DNA of 64,000 nt, from positions 18,472,745-18,536,744 of the forward strand of contig CM075102.1 in assembly GCA_037576195.1 (NCBI GenBank). The letters run 5' to 3'. This document shows positions 47,920 to 59,673 of the stretch, piece by piece. The position numbers and the translations under genes are program-made. Numbering within the stretch: the first letter of the stretch is position 1; the number at the start of each line of letters is the position of its first letter. The DNA is from Phytoseiulus persimilis. Its lineage: Eukaryota; Arthropoda; Arachnida; Mesostigmata; Phytoseiidae. Below the pieces are notes generated by a model. The model had not been told where the DNA came from, made no database searches, and worked only from the letters and a program-made list of their open reading frames with translations.

Positions 47920-50373
47920 TCAAGACCTCATCTCTCTGAGAGGAGCCCGATGATTTTGACTAACTCCCAGAGGCCACAAAAATCTCAAGAACTTCCTGTC
48001 TTCTGGATTAATCTCAAACTGTGAGAATGCTCGCGTCATGTCCTCATGTCCATCTTTGTTCGGCTTGAATAGCGAACGGATAATGTATCTACCGTCCTGG
48101 TTTCTGACGGTGCACTCCACGGAATACTTCATCAGCCCCCCTCTGGCGTCTCGTCCGAATTTCTGTAGTAAGGCTCCGTTACCCATAAACTCTGTACTTC
48201 GAACGAATCGGCGTCACTATAGATACTACTGACTCTCGCTGGACGTTCGTCTGACCGCAAACCCAAACCTGCCTCGCCTTTTGGATGACTTCAAACAACG
48301 AAGGGTTTGGGTGCACTCCCTGATGTTGCTTCCCCTAGGCCAAATTAAGAAAACAAACACGTTCCTATGACGATGTATCCGTCGACCTTGCCCCCCCTCT
48401 CGTCCGATGGTCTGTAGAATCGTTACCAAATTTGGACAAAGATTATCGACGCATACCACAATCTCAATGTCTGGCGACCATGGCTTCTCATCCACGTCCG
48501 CTTTTGGACCCGAAACGTTCACCTGAGCAATTGACTTTCGACCACATTTGCAAGCGCCATGGCATAGATAGAGCCTACTTTTGACCGTCATCTCAATCAT
48601 CTGCCCCGTGCAATTCTACTGTAAAGTCTGACTCGCTGAATATAGATCGAACGCTTCCAGCCCTATCATCTTCGGATTGAGTTCATCCGCGACTTTGATG
48701 GTGATCAACTTCCAGTGCGATACGGTATAAGTGTACGCCGGACCGATACACATTCGTCCGACATAACCCCTGCGTGGCCCGTGGGCGAAAGTTTCTCGGA
48801 AACATCCGTTATTCTGGATTCACGCTCGCACCCTCCTCACTAATCAGTACCACCTTCGCTGAGATCACTGAGTCTACTGGCCTAGTGCGTAAGAGTTCGG
48901 GATGCGATCCCCTGCTCCTTGGACAACCTTTGGCCCTGAAATACCAACCTTATGATTCAAGCCTGAGCACTCGAAGCAAGCGCTGCTTGTGACCACTCCT
49001 TCTCTAGGCGGACAACTTCTTTCTTTATTTCTTGCATTGTCGTTGACAAACATTTTCGACCTGGCTCGGAGATGTGACGCCCACGAACTCATGCTGATTG
49101 CTGATGAAAGGAGTTTCACCCGCCGGACTGAAGCGAGGAGGGCTGAACTCATTTCAAAGCGAATTCTGCTTCCTCGGCTTGCCGAATCTCGGTTTTATTC
49201 CCGAACGACTCGACTGGTCCGACCCGGACCCGAAAGTCATGGTTAGTCTCAACACCTGTTGCTGTTCTCCGTGCAAGAAATCTAACAATGCTCCCAACCT
49301 ACATGGCCTGCTATCCTTATCCAGCGATGCGTAAACGTCGTCAAATCTTCGTTTCCGATCATACGGTAACGCCTTCAGAATAAATCTCGAAAATACCGAC
49401 ATACCCGCTAGCGAGTTGCCCAGTGATACCAGCGACTGCATACTCCGCGTGACGACGTTGACGACATTCACGAACTGCCTGTTATATTGTATGTTCTTCC
49501 CGTAGCACGCCTCTGCGATTGCGTCCACGTGTTGGTCCTCCGCCATGAGGACATCCCCGAAGAGTTCGTAGATCGTCTCCCTCGCCTTAACATAGTTATT
49601 CGCTGTGACGTCCAAACTTGCGATGCACATGGCGACGTTCGCGCTCACCGTCTTCAGCAGAAGATGGAATTTTTCCAACGGATCCAGTTCGGTCGAATCG
49701 ACGTACAGCTTGAACGCATCCTGCCAATTCTTGAATCTTGCTGGATGACCTCTGAACTTTGGTATCCTCTGACGAAGCTCCTTCCGCATGCGGGGGCCCA
49801 GACCGAATCCCGCGGTACCTGATGTTGAGCTAGCCTTCTGCTCCGAGTGGACCTTCTCGTGTTGAATGAAGTCCGATTCAGAACCAGGACCCTCTGTCGC
49901 GAGTGCCCCAGGATCATTCTTCCTCAGGAGCGCCCCGACCACGAACTCAATCTCGTTTATTTGTTCTTAGTATTCGAGTTCTTTCAGCATCTGGCCTCCC
50001 GTGAGGCCGCATTGATTACCTTGGATCTGAGCACTGCCCGCGTTGCTTCTCGCAATCTGGATGCCGCTTGGGTCAGTTGTCTTTGGGCTGACCGAGCCTC
50101 TGCTACGACTCTCGGAGTCGGTTCCTCAGCGACCGCCTCCCGCAGCCTCGTAGTCGCCTTCGTCGTCAGCGATCTCGCGATCCTGAGCTCCTGCTGTTGC
50201 GGTTCGTGCGCCTTGACGATGTCTTCCTCTGAACTGCCGCTGCGTAACATGATGAACGTTTCGGCACGTTGAAACTCTGATACGCCTGATCCCTTGTCGC
50301 TCCTGCAAACGATGACTCGGCAAACCTTCTTGGTCTTCAAGTCCGTGTTCCGCTGTTCACTTTCTGACACCAA
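47920..50373 (-). pseudogene. BEL/Pao LTR retrotransposon remnant (gag to reverse transcriptase)
   Basis: Minus-strand pieces keep the BEL/Pao domain order. At 50373-49984 lies an Ala/Arg-rich helical gag start. At 49942-49154 lies a DUF1759-type gag core (HPARFKNWQDAFKLYVDSTE, then LDPLEKFHLLLKTV and ARETIYELFGDVL). At 48600-48226 lies a likely protease-region remnant. At 48186-47920 lies the start of the reverse transcriptase, with GRYIIRSLFKPN and MTRAFSQFEINPEDRKFLRF, corresponding to the Pao motif around D-x-x-x-x-F and the LRFLW box. A frame break and a stop separate the first two pieces at about 49950-49985, and further breaks separate the rest. The catalytic RT core, RNase H and integrase are missing, so the copy is dead. 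It lies opposite in strand to TFIIS. Confidence 0.85.
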
Positions 50374-52505
50374 TGTCGCGAAGTATACGCCTGGTTAGGT
50401 AGAAAGACGCAGGGGTTTCTCGTTTCCACCAGCCTTGAGATTCCCTGGGCCAAACGCAGGGTTCTGCAGAATCGACCGAGCACCTCTTGATCGCCGCGTA
50501 TCCAAAGCCGGAGTAGCAATGTAAGCCACTTGGCGCTGTCGTCCGCAACCGGTCGTGCAGACGCTCGAAGCCTGAGAACTGTTCGCAAGAACTCCAGGTT
50601 CTCTCAAGAATTTTCGTTGTGTACCCATTATTATCCCCGTTTCTCCGACTGTCCAGATCACTCATGTATGGCACATCATCATCATATATTTCTGTGAATC
50701 CTTGGACTCGTTCGAGTAATCGACTGATAATACATCAGCGCCACTTGGCGGCTTCCTCTGTAGGTAGTCAAGATCGACAAGGAAGCCCTCTCACTTCTTC
50801 CAAGAACTCCTCCCGCGCTTCCAAGAAACCGGTACAGTTTCTCCACACTGTGAACTTCTTGTTCGCTCCTTTGAGCACAGTTCTGACGGCTTCGCTTTCT
50901 GAGGAATGGTTGGCCGATCATCAGATTCGCTGAGCGGAATGTGAGAGTCGAACCGCGAAGCATTCTCTCGGGTCTAAGTCGCAACGCAGCGTTTGAAATC
51001 GAACCCAACGGAGCCCGTGTTCTCAACACAACGAGAGTTTGAGCGCAAACTCGGAAAACGGAAGGTAGCCGACTTCAGCCCTCAACCGGGAGGTGAACAC
51101 AGCCGGTTGAGGAGACCGGAGGTGGAAGAATTCGGCGTCGCTGGACAATCGCCCCGTGACTTCTCGCGAGATGAGCATAGGACTGCAGACGTGCACGAGA
51201 GGGCTTTGTCAACTGCTCTGTCGGGCTCTGGCTTCAAAGCCGCGAACGGAGAATCTTTCACTAGAAGAGCTGACCGGAAGCGCTTCACTCGTGGCGCTTC
51301 GGGGCTCCTTTCAGAGCGCGAGGGTTTTGAAACATGGATCGGGGCTCCGAGAAGCAAGTGAGTCCGAAGCGATTCATGCCGGAATATCTCGCCGAGGAAT
51401 ATTTTGCCATCAGACTAGCCTTGCTAGAGAACTGATCATTTCATGAAAGGTTCGTTCATTTTCACATCGTGGACGAGCTCATAGCTTACAATCGAAGAGC
51501 CCAGTCCCGAAGCGTCAGATCTACAAAATCACCGCTTCCGGGATTCTTGCAGAGCATCGTGGCCCTCGATATCTCGCAGTTCACGGCACATATCGAAATC
51601 CTGAAATCATTTCCGTCCTATATTCCTTTACCAACGGAAATTCGGCTTGAGATTCGTAACCCCAATTTTCCACCAAGAACAAGGAACGCAACGTGGCTCT
51701 CCGCTAAACTTGACTGCTCGAATTTCGAATTGGGGAAATCTCACGATCGCTACAAGATGGATGTGTGCTGGAGTCTAGTGGATGCATGATTACCATCTGT
51801 ATACTTGGACCAAGCATCACGTGGGGAACTTCGGCGTCGGCTCTGAAGTTGGGGCGTCCCGTTGATGACAAGGAGTCTGGAGAAGCGGTTCCCAATCTTC
51901 GCCTCCGCGAGAAGCCTTTGAAGTATTGGTTGGTGGCAGAACATTTGTGAGTTCACGGCGAAGCCCTCGCAAATTAGAGATTCTGCCCTTCATGCGTATC
52001 AATTCTCCAATCAAGGAGCTGCTCTGCCGGACCAAACATCAACATCCCTCGAGCGGCGCAATCAACTTATATTCTGTAGCGCAAGTTGCTTCATGCGCTC
52101 TGCAGTGTTCCTGCAGCAGCACAGCCGGGTCTTCTCGCATAGAGAGAAACAGCTGTTCTTCGAACATTCAATCGCTCCTTGACAGCTTATGTACTCAATC
52201 TCGATCAGAGTTCCGAATCGAGCCACTTTCATCTGATCTGGATTTTTCGTTAGTGTGCCAAGCGAAAAGTTGCCGACCTCTGTTCTGAACCTCTGCTCCC
52301 CTGAGAACCGGCCTGTTCCGTGTCAAGCGCTGCAAAGTCTCAATTCTCCATTGAGTCTGATCAATGCTCTGACGTCGAGTTCCTTTGCGACGGCTGCATT
52401 TTAGCTTATCGCCGCTTGATAGATACGCTCTGATTCTGTCTTGGGCGTTGACATGCTAGATTCTTTGACATAGGATACGTCATACCCCGCAGCTCGGCTC
52501 GAAAA
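50374..52505. other. Non-genic stretch with one copy of a dispersed repeat
   Basis: The stretch includes 50795-50945, whose reverse complement resembles 55935-56085. Plus-strand frames at 50993-51361 and 51469-51789 are hydrophilic and gene-like in composition but match nothing I know, and I could not join them with splice sites. Confidence 0.35.
50795..50945 (-). repeat. Dispersed repeat, copy 1 (inverted relative to copy 2)
   Basis: Read on the minus strand, this segment aligns without gaps to 55935-56085 on the plus strand. Shared words include acattccgctca, ccaaccatt and tcagaact. Both can be read in one frame with a shared peptide pattern (IPL-ES--RPTI-Q, then PSEL and RTRSS), and many differences fall at third positions, as expected for an old coding duplicate or a transposon ORF. 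Confidence 0.6.
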
Positions 52506-52802
52506 TCAAACGGGAATCGATGATGGCTTCTTTAACTGAGAATAATCCTTACTATATATCACTTGATGATTACGTTTCAGAAAACGTTCCAAGGCAGCGA
52601 TGGCTGTGCTGATCTTCAGCAGATTCGAAAGATGAGTACAGCATGCATCCTTCAGGGTACGAAGTAAGCTAGCAGAGCTCTCTGTCTGTTGCAAGTAATA
52701 CGTAACGGAAGGAATACCTTCTGAGTCCGCAACAATGAGCAGCGGAGTGGGAGGGGTTTCTAGGGTTTCGTGGATGTGTATCCGTTTCCCATGTCCGGAC
52801 AA
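52506..52802 (-). pseudogene. Possible MULE/ZSWIM-like transposase fragment
   Basis: A 98-codon minus-strand frame contains TPLLIVADSEGIPSVTYYLQ and IYSKDYSQL. The order (hydrophobic strand, D/E-x-E-G, a 'YLLQ' strand, a helix, then a V-x-x-K-D-x-x-x-L box) resembles the region of MULE-type and ZSWIM transposase-derived proteins around the second catalytic Asp. The resemblance is short and no other transposase part is visible, so it could be chance. Confidence 0.25.
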
Positions 52803-53138
52803 AGGTCAATAGTCCGATCCGTTTGAATCCGCGCAAGGACTTCCCCCTCCCGCCTCGAAAAAAAAAAAATACAGCGACGACGATGCCTCAAGACAAAGGT
52901 TTCGTCTTGAGCTCATCAGTTAACGTCAGCCGGAAAACTGCTGGCCGGAAAGCCACTCCGAGAGCGCACTCGTTCCATGAGAAAACTGCCGTTGAAAGAG
53001 ACCGTCTTTTTTCCGCTACATGATTCAGACTCGACGATCCGGACCCAAATCCGAATCTATGTCTGCTCCGGATTACAGTCCGTATTCGAATCCGGATTCA
53101 AAATGATTCCGCCTTGATCTTATCATACTCTCCCCTCG

Positions 53139-53308
53139 TTCTGACCGTGTTTCGAAGAAGATTCCGCCTCGATCTGACCACACTCCTCGGGCTCGATGGG
53201 GCTGATTGCGATGTCTATCTGACCATATTTCTGGGGGTCCTTGAAGGTGATTCTAGGGTCGATCTGACCAATTTACGGGGCGGAATCTTCTTCGACACAC
53301 GGTCAGAA
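53139..53308. repeat. 170-bp inverted-repeat element with 30-base arms
   Basis: The arms 53139-53168 (ttctgaccgtgtttcgaaga, then agattccgcc) and 53279-53308 are reverse complements with one mismatch in 30. The 110-bp interior contains further degenerate copies of a cctcgatctgacca word. No target-site duplication is evident. It resembles a small MITE or an expanded hairpin, and lies in a patch of degenerate gattccgcc/gaatccgg sequence. Confidence 0.75.
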
Positions 53309-55934
53309 AGTGCTGAGCGTGTGAGCTGAGATCTGGGGGGTCCCGTGACGAAGATCACGGACGATGCTGTCGCAGTCATAGAGAAGATTGATCTTCCTCC
53401 AGTACCGGACAGGTGACTTTCCGTCTTCAGGAAGACCCGACAGGTACAGTTCTCATCCCTGTTATGCGGGGGAACTTGACTCGCAGCAGAGCACGGAAGG
53501 GGCAAATACGACTTTATGATCTTGGAACTTCTCTGTCTCGCACAGCCCAAGATGGCTCAAAACTCGACCTATACCATGGCGATTTGTTTTCGGGACCTTC
53601 TCACCGAGGCTAAGGACTGCTTATCAGGGATCATTGTTTTTTACGAGGCTCATCAGGCCATACGCTTTCCTCACTGATGTATCCTACGTTCCACTGCGTC
53701 GATGTGGTGATTGAACATCACCAGGCTTTTGTTATCCACTTCAGGCTTGGTTGAGGAGCCAGCCTCGCAGCGGCAAGCGCTTACTTATTGTCGAAGGCAG
53801 ATGCGAAGCGGGGTCGATAGACCCCGGGCAACCCTATTCTTCTCCGTTTGCAGCCAGGAAACGCGTCAAGAAGCTCCTCGGATGGTGATCGCTATGCGTG
53901 GCTGCAATCGCAGTCCGTATCATACACGGGGTGTGTACTCTGCGTTGCAGCATTCTGGTGGCCCTCCGTGTTTTGTACTTCGTTTCGGCTTTATCTAATC
54001 GGGGCCATTTTCCTGACCATAGAATTGCCGATTCTAATTCGATTCCAAAAACTAGAACACGGGAAGATTCCCTCTCGATTCCTACCCACGAAACGCTTGC
54101 CGGAGAAGAAAATCGATTGCGAATCGGAGAGAAGGCACCCAATACCTGAACCCCTTCCCGTGAAAAACTCACCGATGCCAAACGTTTCCAGTTTTGAGCC
54201 AACCTTCCCGCTACCGAAGTGACTCGGTCGATTCGACAATTTTTGTGACATCTCGAAGTGGCGCTCATCGGGTGTCGTCGCCCTCAACTTCTAAACCGAT
54301 ACTATCAGGTCGGGCTATCCGAGCTTATCATGGTGCTTCTTCATATTTTGAAATCATGATCAGGAATACTGAAAAACTTCGCGCGGAATAAAACACTTCC
54401 CGATTCCGTATTTTTCCTCTGGAATGATGAGCATTTTTCATAACTGATTTTCGGTGAAATCGGTCGTCCTCCTGCTGTACCTTTTCGCGTCCGGGCTCGG
54501 TGGGTCGCCCGCTTAGAATGATATTCTCAGAACCGGATCTGATTGCGACATTCTGACGATCAAACCAGAGCGTGAGAATCGAACATTCTTGAACTATCGG
54601 GACTTGCCCGAAAAAGTTGAGATCATACAGAACGAGGCTGGGAAAGACGGGATGGGTTGGAGACCCACTCTCAAGCTGCATCTGATCCGCGAAGAGTCGA
54701 GGATCACAGCCGGCGTTTCCTGTCCGTTTTCACTCATGAATACGATCATTGTCAAAAATTCTCCCGACGTGGAACCCGATCGAGAAACCACGTCTCGAAT
54801 CATGGGCATCTCTCCTGGCGGAATTCTCGGTTGAACGCGAAGTCCTTCTGCTGTCTCTCTCCGGGTCTGGGCTCTGGTGTGTAGCGGAAACCGGAGTTCC
54901 ACGGACCCAGGATTTTCCCACCGTGGATTCCTACCCGCGAGTCAAATCGGGAATGCGCTTCATCTAATTGTATGAAATGAGTCATCTGCGATGTGAAGGT
55001 ATAAGAGTCTTCATTGAAGCTATCAAATCTCTGGAGCAGTGATTCTCAACCATTTTTCCGCCGTGCACCCCAAGCGCACGAGGGAAGAGTCATGCCTCCC
55101 CGCATCCCATCATGGATTTACAATATAACATATGTGATTCAGCTCGAGATGGAAACACCTCGAGTGAAGTTTTCCAACCGATTCTCCTTCTTGGCAAGGA
55201 GGTCGCAAGAGGAACGACGAGGCGATATGAGTGTCCTCCGCTGTGCGAGAGCGCTTTGATTTGGATTCTTCCCTGAGAGCTGCCCACAGATGCGCTGTAA
55301 TACTGCCAATACTTTTGAAGAGACCAGATCCGACGCATCGCAGGGGCCTCAGCAGGGAGGTCGAGACCCTTACGTTTAGGAAGCGCGAGAAATCGAGTTA
55401 AGTAGAAGATTGTAACCGGAGATTCTTCCAGCTTACAGCGGAAAGACCAGTCTCGTGGCAAGATATTTCTCGGTGATATATTCCGATATGAATCGCTGCG
55501 GACTCACTCCTTCTTCAAAGCCCCCGATCCATGCTCTGAGCAACCGTGTCGGTTTGCAAGAAGCTCGACAGAGCAGATGGCATGCCCCCCCCCCCCCCCC
55601 CTATGGAGCATTCGACTCCTTCCATTTTCGGTTTCCTACACCGGCAAGGTCCATATTCCAGTTGAGGGCCGAAGCTGTTTTCGGCCAAACTCTCGTTGAG
55701 TTGAGACTTGCGGGATCAGTCGGGTTCATTTTCGAGCGATCCGGTGCGGGCCCAGATCCCGAGATTCGCACCAGCGGTATCCTCGATGAGAACTTCCGAG
55801 ATGACAACTCTACGCCACTCGACTAGTCAGTGACCCTTCTCAAACTCCGCGACTTCTTTACAGGCCAAAAAAGAGAGGGTGACCGCGGGACCCATGGAGC
55901 GACTCGAGCTCTAGAGCTTGCCCACCGGTTTGCC
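53309..55934. other. Non-genic stretch; no gene recognised
   Basis: The frame at 54589-54834 (+) reads smoothly but matches no family. A hAT-like end sequence CAGTGATTCTCAACC occurs at 55037-55051 with no partner end. A 17-base C tract lies at 55585-55601. Confidence 0.35.
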
Positions 55935-56085
55935 TCTAACATTCCGCTCATCGAATCCAATTATCGTCCAACCATTTCTCAGGAAGCGAACCCCTCAGAA
56001 CTATCCTTGAATGGGCGCACACGAAGTTCGGAGAACCTGATTCAAGGATTCCTCGCTTTTCGCGACGGAAGACGTTGGTTGGTGG
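55935..56085 (+). repeat. Dispersed repeat, copy 2
   Basis: This is the partner of the 50795-50945 segment in opposite orientation. The frame around it stays open for about 98 codons (55830-56126), while copy 1 reaches a TGA shortly after the similarity ends. Its identity is unknown. Confidence 0.6.
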
Positions 56086-57675
56086 CTTCTGGCCCGGCCA
56101 TGATGGTTCCAAGTTCCCCGAGGTAGGGTTTCTGACTCCTGAGAGTGCGGAGCACGAGCCGCAAGCTGGACCCTGCGAGGAGCTTTCGGTTCTCACGCTC
56201 ACCTACAAAGTACGCCCCTGAAGCGGCCGTGACTGGTTCGATCGGCTCAGTTCTCGGCATTCGGAGAGTTTACACGAAACTGAACCGTGGTCTTCCGCCT
56301 ACCATCGCTTCACGTCGGTCTGTCTTCCGTCGACGCTATGACTAGAGCCCTGGAAGTTTGGGTTATCTTTCGCTATCGTTCCATTGATCGCGTGGGATTG
56401 ATTCAATTGCAATAAGGGGATAATTTCGAAAAATCACCTAAAGTTATAGGCTCTAGTTTTGACACGTTACTTGTCGACAGGTTACCTCTAGGGCTGATCG
56501 GTGAAGAGTTGACCTTGTCTGTGATTGACACAGACGGCCGCCCCTTCAGTCGTGCCGCGTTTATTTTCGGCGCGTGGTGCGTGAGTGATCCGTCGCTTTC
56601 ACGCAGCGCGGAGTCTTTCTCACTTCTTCTCCGTTTTGGTGGCGCTCGAATCATCGTGCGTTGAGGTACTGAGGCCACCTTGGCCAGGTAAGGCGGTGGG
56701 TACCCAGGTAGGTATGGTTTAGGCTCACTCGATCGAAACCAGCTCAGGTGGCGGATAGATTCCGGGGGACGAGCTCTTTGAACAAGGGGCCCCAAGTGGG
56801 AGGACTTTTCCCACTTCCATCTTGACACGAGTTTGATGACACCGAGGAACATATGGGGTGCTATCTTTGGAGAGATTACTTTAAGATCAGCCTGGCTTTC
56901 AACGAAGGCTCACGTTCCACCGGCCAGGGTGCGCGCGTCATGCCGCAAGTAGCTGCAGCGAGACTGGAGCCAATAAGGGCAGTGGCGCATCCTAGCCTTC
57001 ATGGCACTGGAGGCACACCTGCCAGGGATTGTCCCTCCCCGTCTCACATTTTTCTTGGTTCAAACTGTGACATCGGTTGAGCTATTCTGAATTTGTAGTT
57101 GACCTCATTCACAAGCTCCCTTAAGTCGTTCAACTCATCATATCGTCACAAGCTGGGATTTTATCATACGAGCTCTCATCGTGGCTGTATTTCCATAGTT
57201 CCCACCATAAATACCAAACTTCTGAGCTTGAGATGCTCTGCGATGGACCCCTGGGTTGCCGGTCTTCGCCCAGTTCTCAATTGTCCATGGAAGCGTCGAA
57301 TAAAATCTAATTCTGCGCGGTTGGGTGTCAGGGATCAGGAAACCCGCTGAGACACCAAACTTCGTAACCGGGAACTATCGAACGCAAAGAGTTCCAGACT
57401 TAACCGAGACGGAGACTTGGTTCACACTGTGGCAATCTCTCTCTAGGTTGGTCAGTGGTGCACAGTGTTTCGGAGATTCAACGGCCAGACTCTGTGTTCC
57501 ACGGTGTCAGATAACAGAGGGTGTTTTGCGAGTCGTCCGACGCATACAATCTTTCATCAGTCGATTCCAAGAGTCGGACTCCCCGGGAAACACTTGAGCG
57601 CTGGATCGAGAACTCGAGAAAGAGCCAAGTTGAGGAGGCTTCTGGAAAAACTCTTCTCGAGAATGGCTCAAATCC
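56086..57675. other. Intergenic stretch before receptor B
   Basis: A 149-codon minus-strand frame (56852-56403) is Pro/Ser/Arg-rich and matches nothing I know. No receptor exon upstream of TM1 could be found for receptor B. Confidence 0.35.
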
Positions 57676-58829
57676 AAACCAAAGTTTGATATCATTGACT
57701 ACACCATTTACTTGGTGCCAGCCTTCATCGATACAGTTGTGAACCTCGCCGTCTTCATCGTTATCCGACGCCGATGGCTGCAGAGCTCAAAGTTGTTACG
57801 TCATGATTTGTTCCTGAATCTCGCGCTGGGAAATCTGGTGACGTTCCTCATTTTTTCTCAAGCTGTGTTTCTCCGTGAGTTACTTCAGAGTTGAAGGTTC
57901 TTTCTCGCACTCAACACGATATGAGTGAAGGAATATTCATTCTTTGAATCCGATCGGCAGTTCTGAAGAATCACGACGAGAAACTGTAGCAATGTTTGCA
58001 GGCGAAGCTCCTGTATCACGAGTCCGTGTCCGATTCATGATCTACATCTCAGAAGTCAGTCAGAGCGTACGCAGGGCGTCTCTGGTCATAGCAGCTCTAT
58101 GTCGTTATTTGAATTCCGTGAATCCATATCACTATATTGGCCAGGATTCTTCAGAATGCTTCGAGTGTCCTCATATGGATAACCGCAGCAGCTCTGTGTG
58201 CACCATATCTAGCAACACACGGGAGTGAGTTCTTAAAAATATTGACGTTCGCAATTATTTCTCCCTATCATACCAAGAGCTTCTCTGAACGTATCCCCGG
58301 AAATGTGCTAAACTCCTGCTTCCGTGTTTCTTCGGTAGTCGTGACCGATTACAACACCACGAGGTGTGATATTCTACCCGAATCTCGATCGCGTGGTTTT
58401 GGACCATCAGCGCTGCGCTGTCCTTCGTGCCAACGGTGAATTACAGTATTCTGCTCCACTTCATTCTCAAAACCGTACCTCGCAAAGACGAGATCACGAC
58501 GACATCGGAACACTGAGGTTCGCATCGAGAATAGTCAGGTCAGCTTCGTAGCTGCCCTAACGATCCTGGCGCCTCTGCAAGTTGAGTACGTTCTCCTTAA
58601 CGAAGGCTCCCGCAAGTATGCGCGAAGCCGAGAATTTGTGGTGAAACTTCAAAGTCCCTTCGTTCCTCATGCTCGAAATCCGGTGTTGAAGATCCTCTCA
58701 CTCTGCACCACGGCTTCGTTGAGTCGCTGTACACGCTCGCCACGATCTCTTCGATGTTATTGGCTCTTGCCTCGATTCTGGATCCAGTTGCTTTGCCAGG
58801 CTGAGCCCGAGCTTCCGCCGCGAATACCG
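57676..58829 (+). pseudogene. Receptor B: decayed seven-transmembrane receptor related to receptor A
   Basis: Four exon-like blocks match receptor A in order and intron phase: to 57874 (TM1-TM2), 58002-58224 (TM3-TM4), 58339-58580 (ECL2-TM6) and 58692-58829 (TM7-tail). TM1-TM2 reads DYTIYLVPAFIDTVVNLAVF, then LFLNLALGNLV (Asn at 2.50). TM3 ends AALCRYLNSVNPY. TM4 reads LIWITAAALCAPYLATHG. ECL2 keeps a Cys in TTRCDI. TM5 is WFWTISAALSFVPTVNY, TM6 ends ILAPLQ, TM7 has SILDPVAL and the tail FRREYR. It cannot be translated: the frame shifts after NPYH, again around TM5 and TM6, and twice in TM7. There is no in-frame Met (a TGA lies at 57631 upstream), and C3.25 is replaced. Exon lengths 223 and 138 versus 225 and 140 in receptor A confirm small indels. 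It is a pseudogene unless the assembly is faulty. Confidence 0.75.
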
Positions 58830-59121
58830 GTTAGTTCGAAGGTCTAATCTTCCATGTTAATTTATTGATACAAAGACAGGCTCATCGATTGATCCGGCCT
58901 CATGTTTCCCTACAGATTGCAGACATCGCAGCCGGGAAGTGATAACAACACAGAACTTCATGCGAGCTTTGGGTCGACGACAGCGGCTCAGTTTTAAAGA
59001 AATAATACATCGTAGATTCGCTTGGAACGTGATGAATGCGTTGAAAAAAAAAGAAATCTTCTCATGTTCATAGGATGATTTCATTATGCAAACTGACGGA
59101 ACACAAGAATATAGAGGTGGT
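58830..59121. other. Spacer downstream of receptor B
   Basis: AT-rich sequence with an A tract at about 59045-59055. No gene is recognisable. Confidence 0.4.
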
Positions 59122-59673
59122 TCATACTTCGAGATCCTCTTCGGTGGTTTTTCGAATTTTTTTTCTGACGTTCGAGGCTTCCATCCCCCCACCTCCGAGG
59201 CTTCGCAAAGAATCTAGGTCTAAATTCAACGCTGGATACTTATTGTTCACAGCTCAGTCGAAAGAGATTGTTTCCCCGAAATTCCCGATGTTTGAATAGG
59301 CGTATCCGGCATGCACCACAATGCTCATGTCGGATCTCGCCTCAGTTAAAAACTGACACTGGGGCTCTTCGAGAGGAGAGAGCCGAGCCCTAACTTGATA
59401 CATTTTCATGTTCCGGAGCAAGCTGGTGACCGGAGGCATCCGAAAAATTAATTCAATCGTTTCCGATGAGCAGCCCGAGAGGAGCTTTGTCTCAAAGTAC
59501 CTCGACACAGGAGTTCCGCACTGCGAAGCCCACAGAGCATCTGAATTCTGGTTGCAATGTATCCGTCAGCGTTTCCGTGAGATTGGATTATATTCGGAAG
59601 ATCTATCCCTTTCGAACATCTCTGTGAACAGCTGATCGATCGTCGGGTCGATATCGCCCTTCGCGACATCCAT
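59122..59673 (-). pseudogene. Unrecognised minus-strand open frame with two in-frame TGA codons
   Basis: From an ATG at 59673 a 184-codon frame runs to a TGA at 59122, broken only by TGA at 59568-59566 and 59256-59254. The translation is well mixed and protein-like: MDVAKGDIDPTIDQLFTEMF, LLRNMKMYQVRARLSPLEEP, DMSIVVHAGYAYSNIGNFGE, with a charged end (RKKIRKTTEEDLEV). I do not recognise the family; a decayed retrogene or transposon ORF between receptors B and C is the likely explanation. No intron sites were needed, which favours a processed copy. Confidence 0.3.

Noticed and set aside
55037-55051. hAT-like terminus CAGTGATTCTCAACC
   Set aside because: No matching inverted end or 8-bp duplication was found nearby, so an element cannot be bounded.
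55585-55601. 17-base C tract (and a G tract near 16153-16163)
   Set aside because: Simple homopolymers; noted as possible assembly-error sites but not functional features.
56403-56852. 149-codon minus-strand open frame rich in Pro, Ser and Arg
   Set aside because: No family resemblance, no flanking splice sites and no transposon motif; it could be chance in this GC-balanced DNA.
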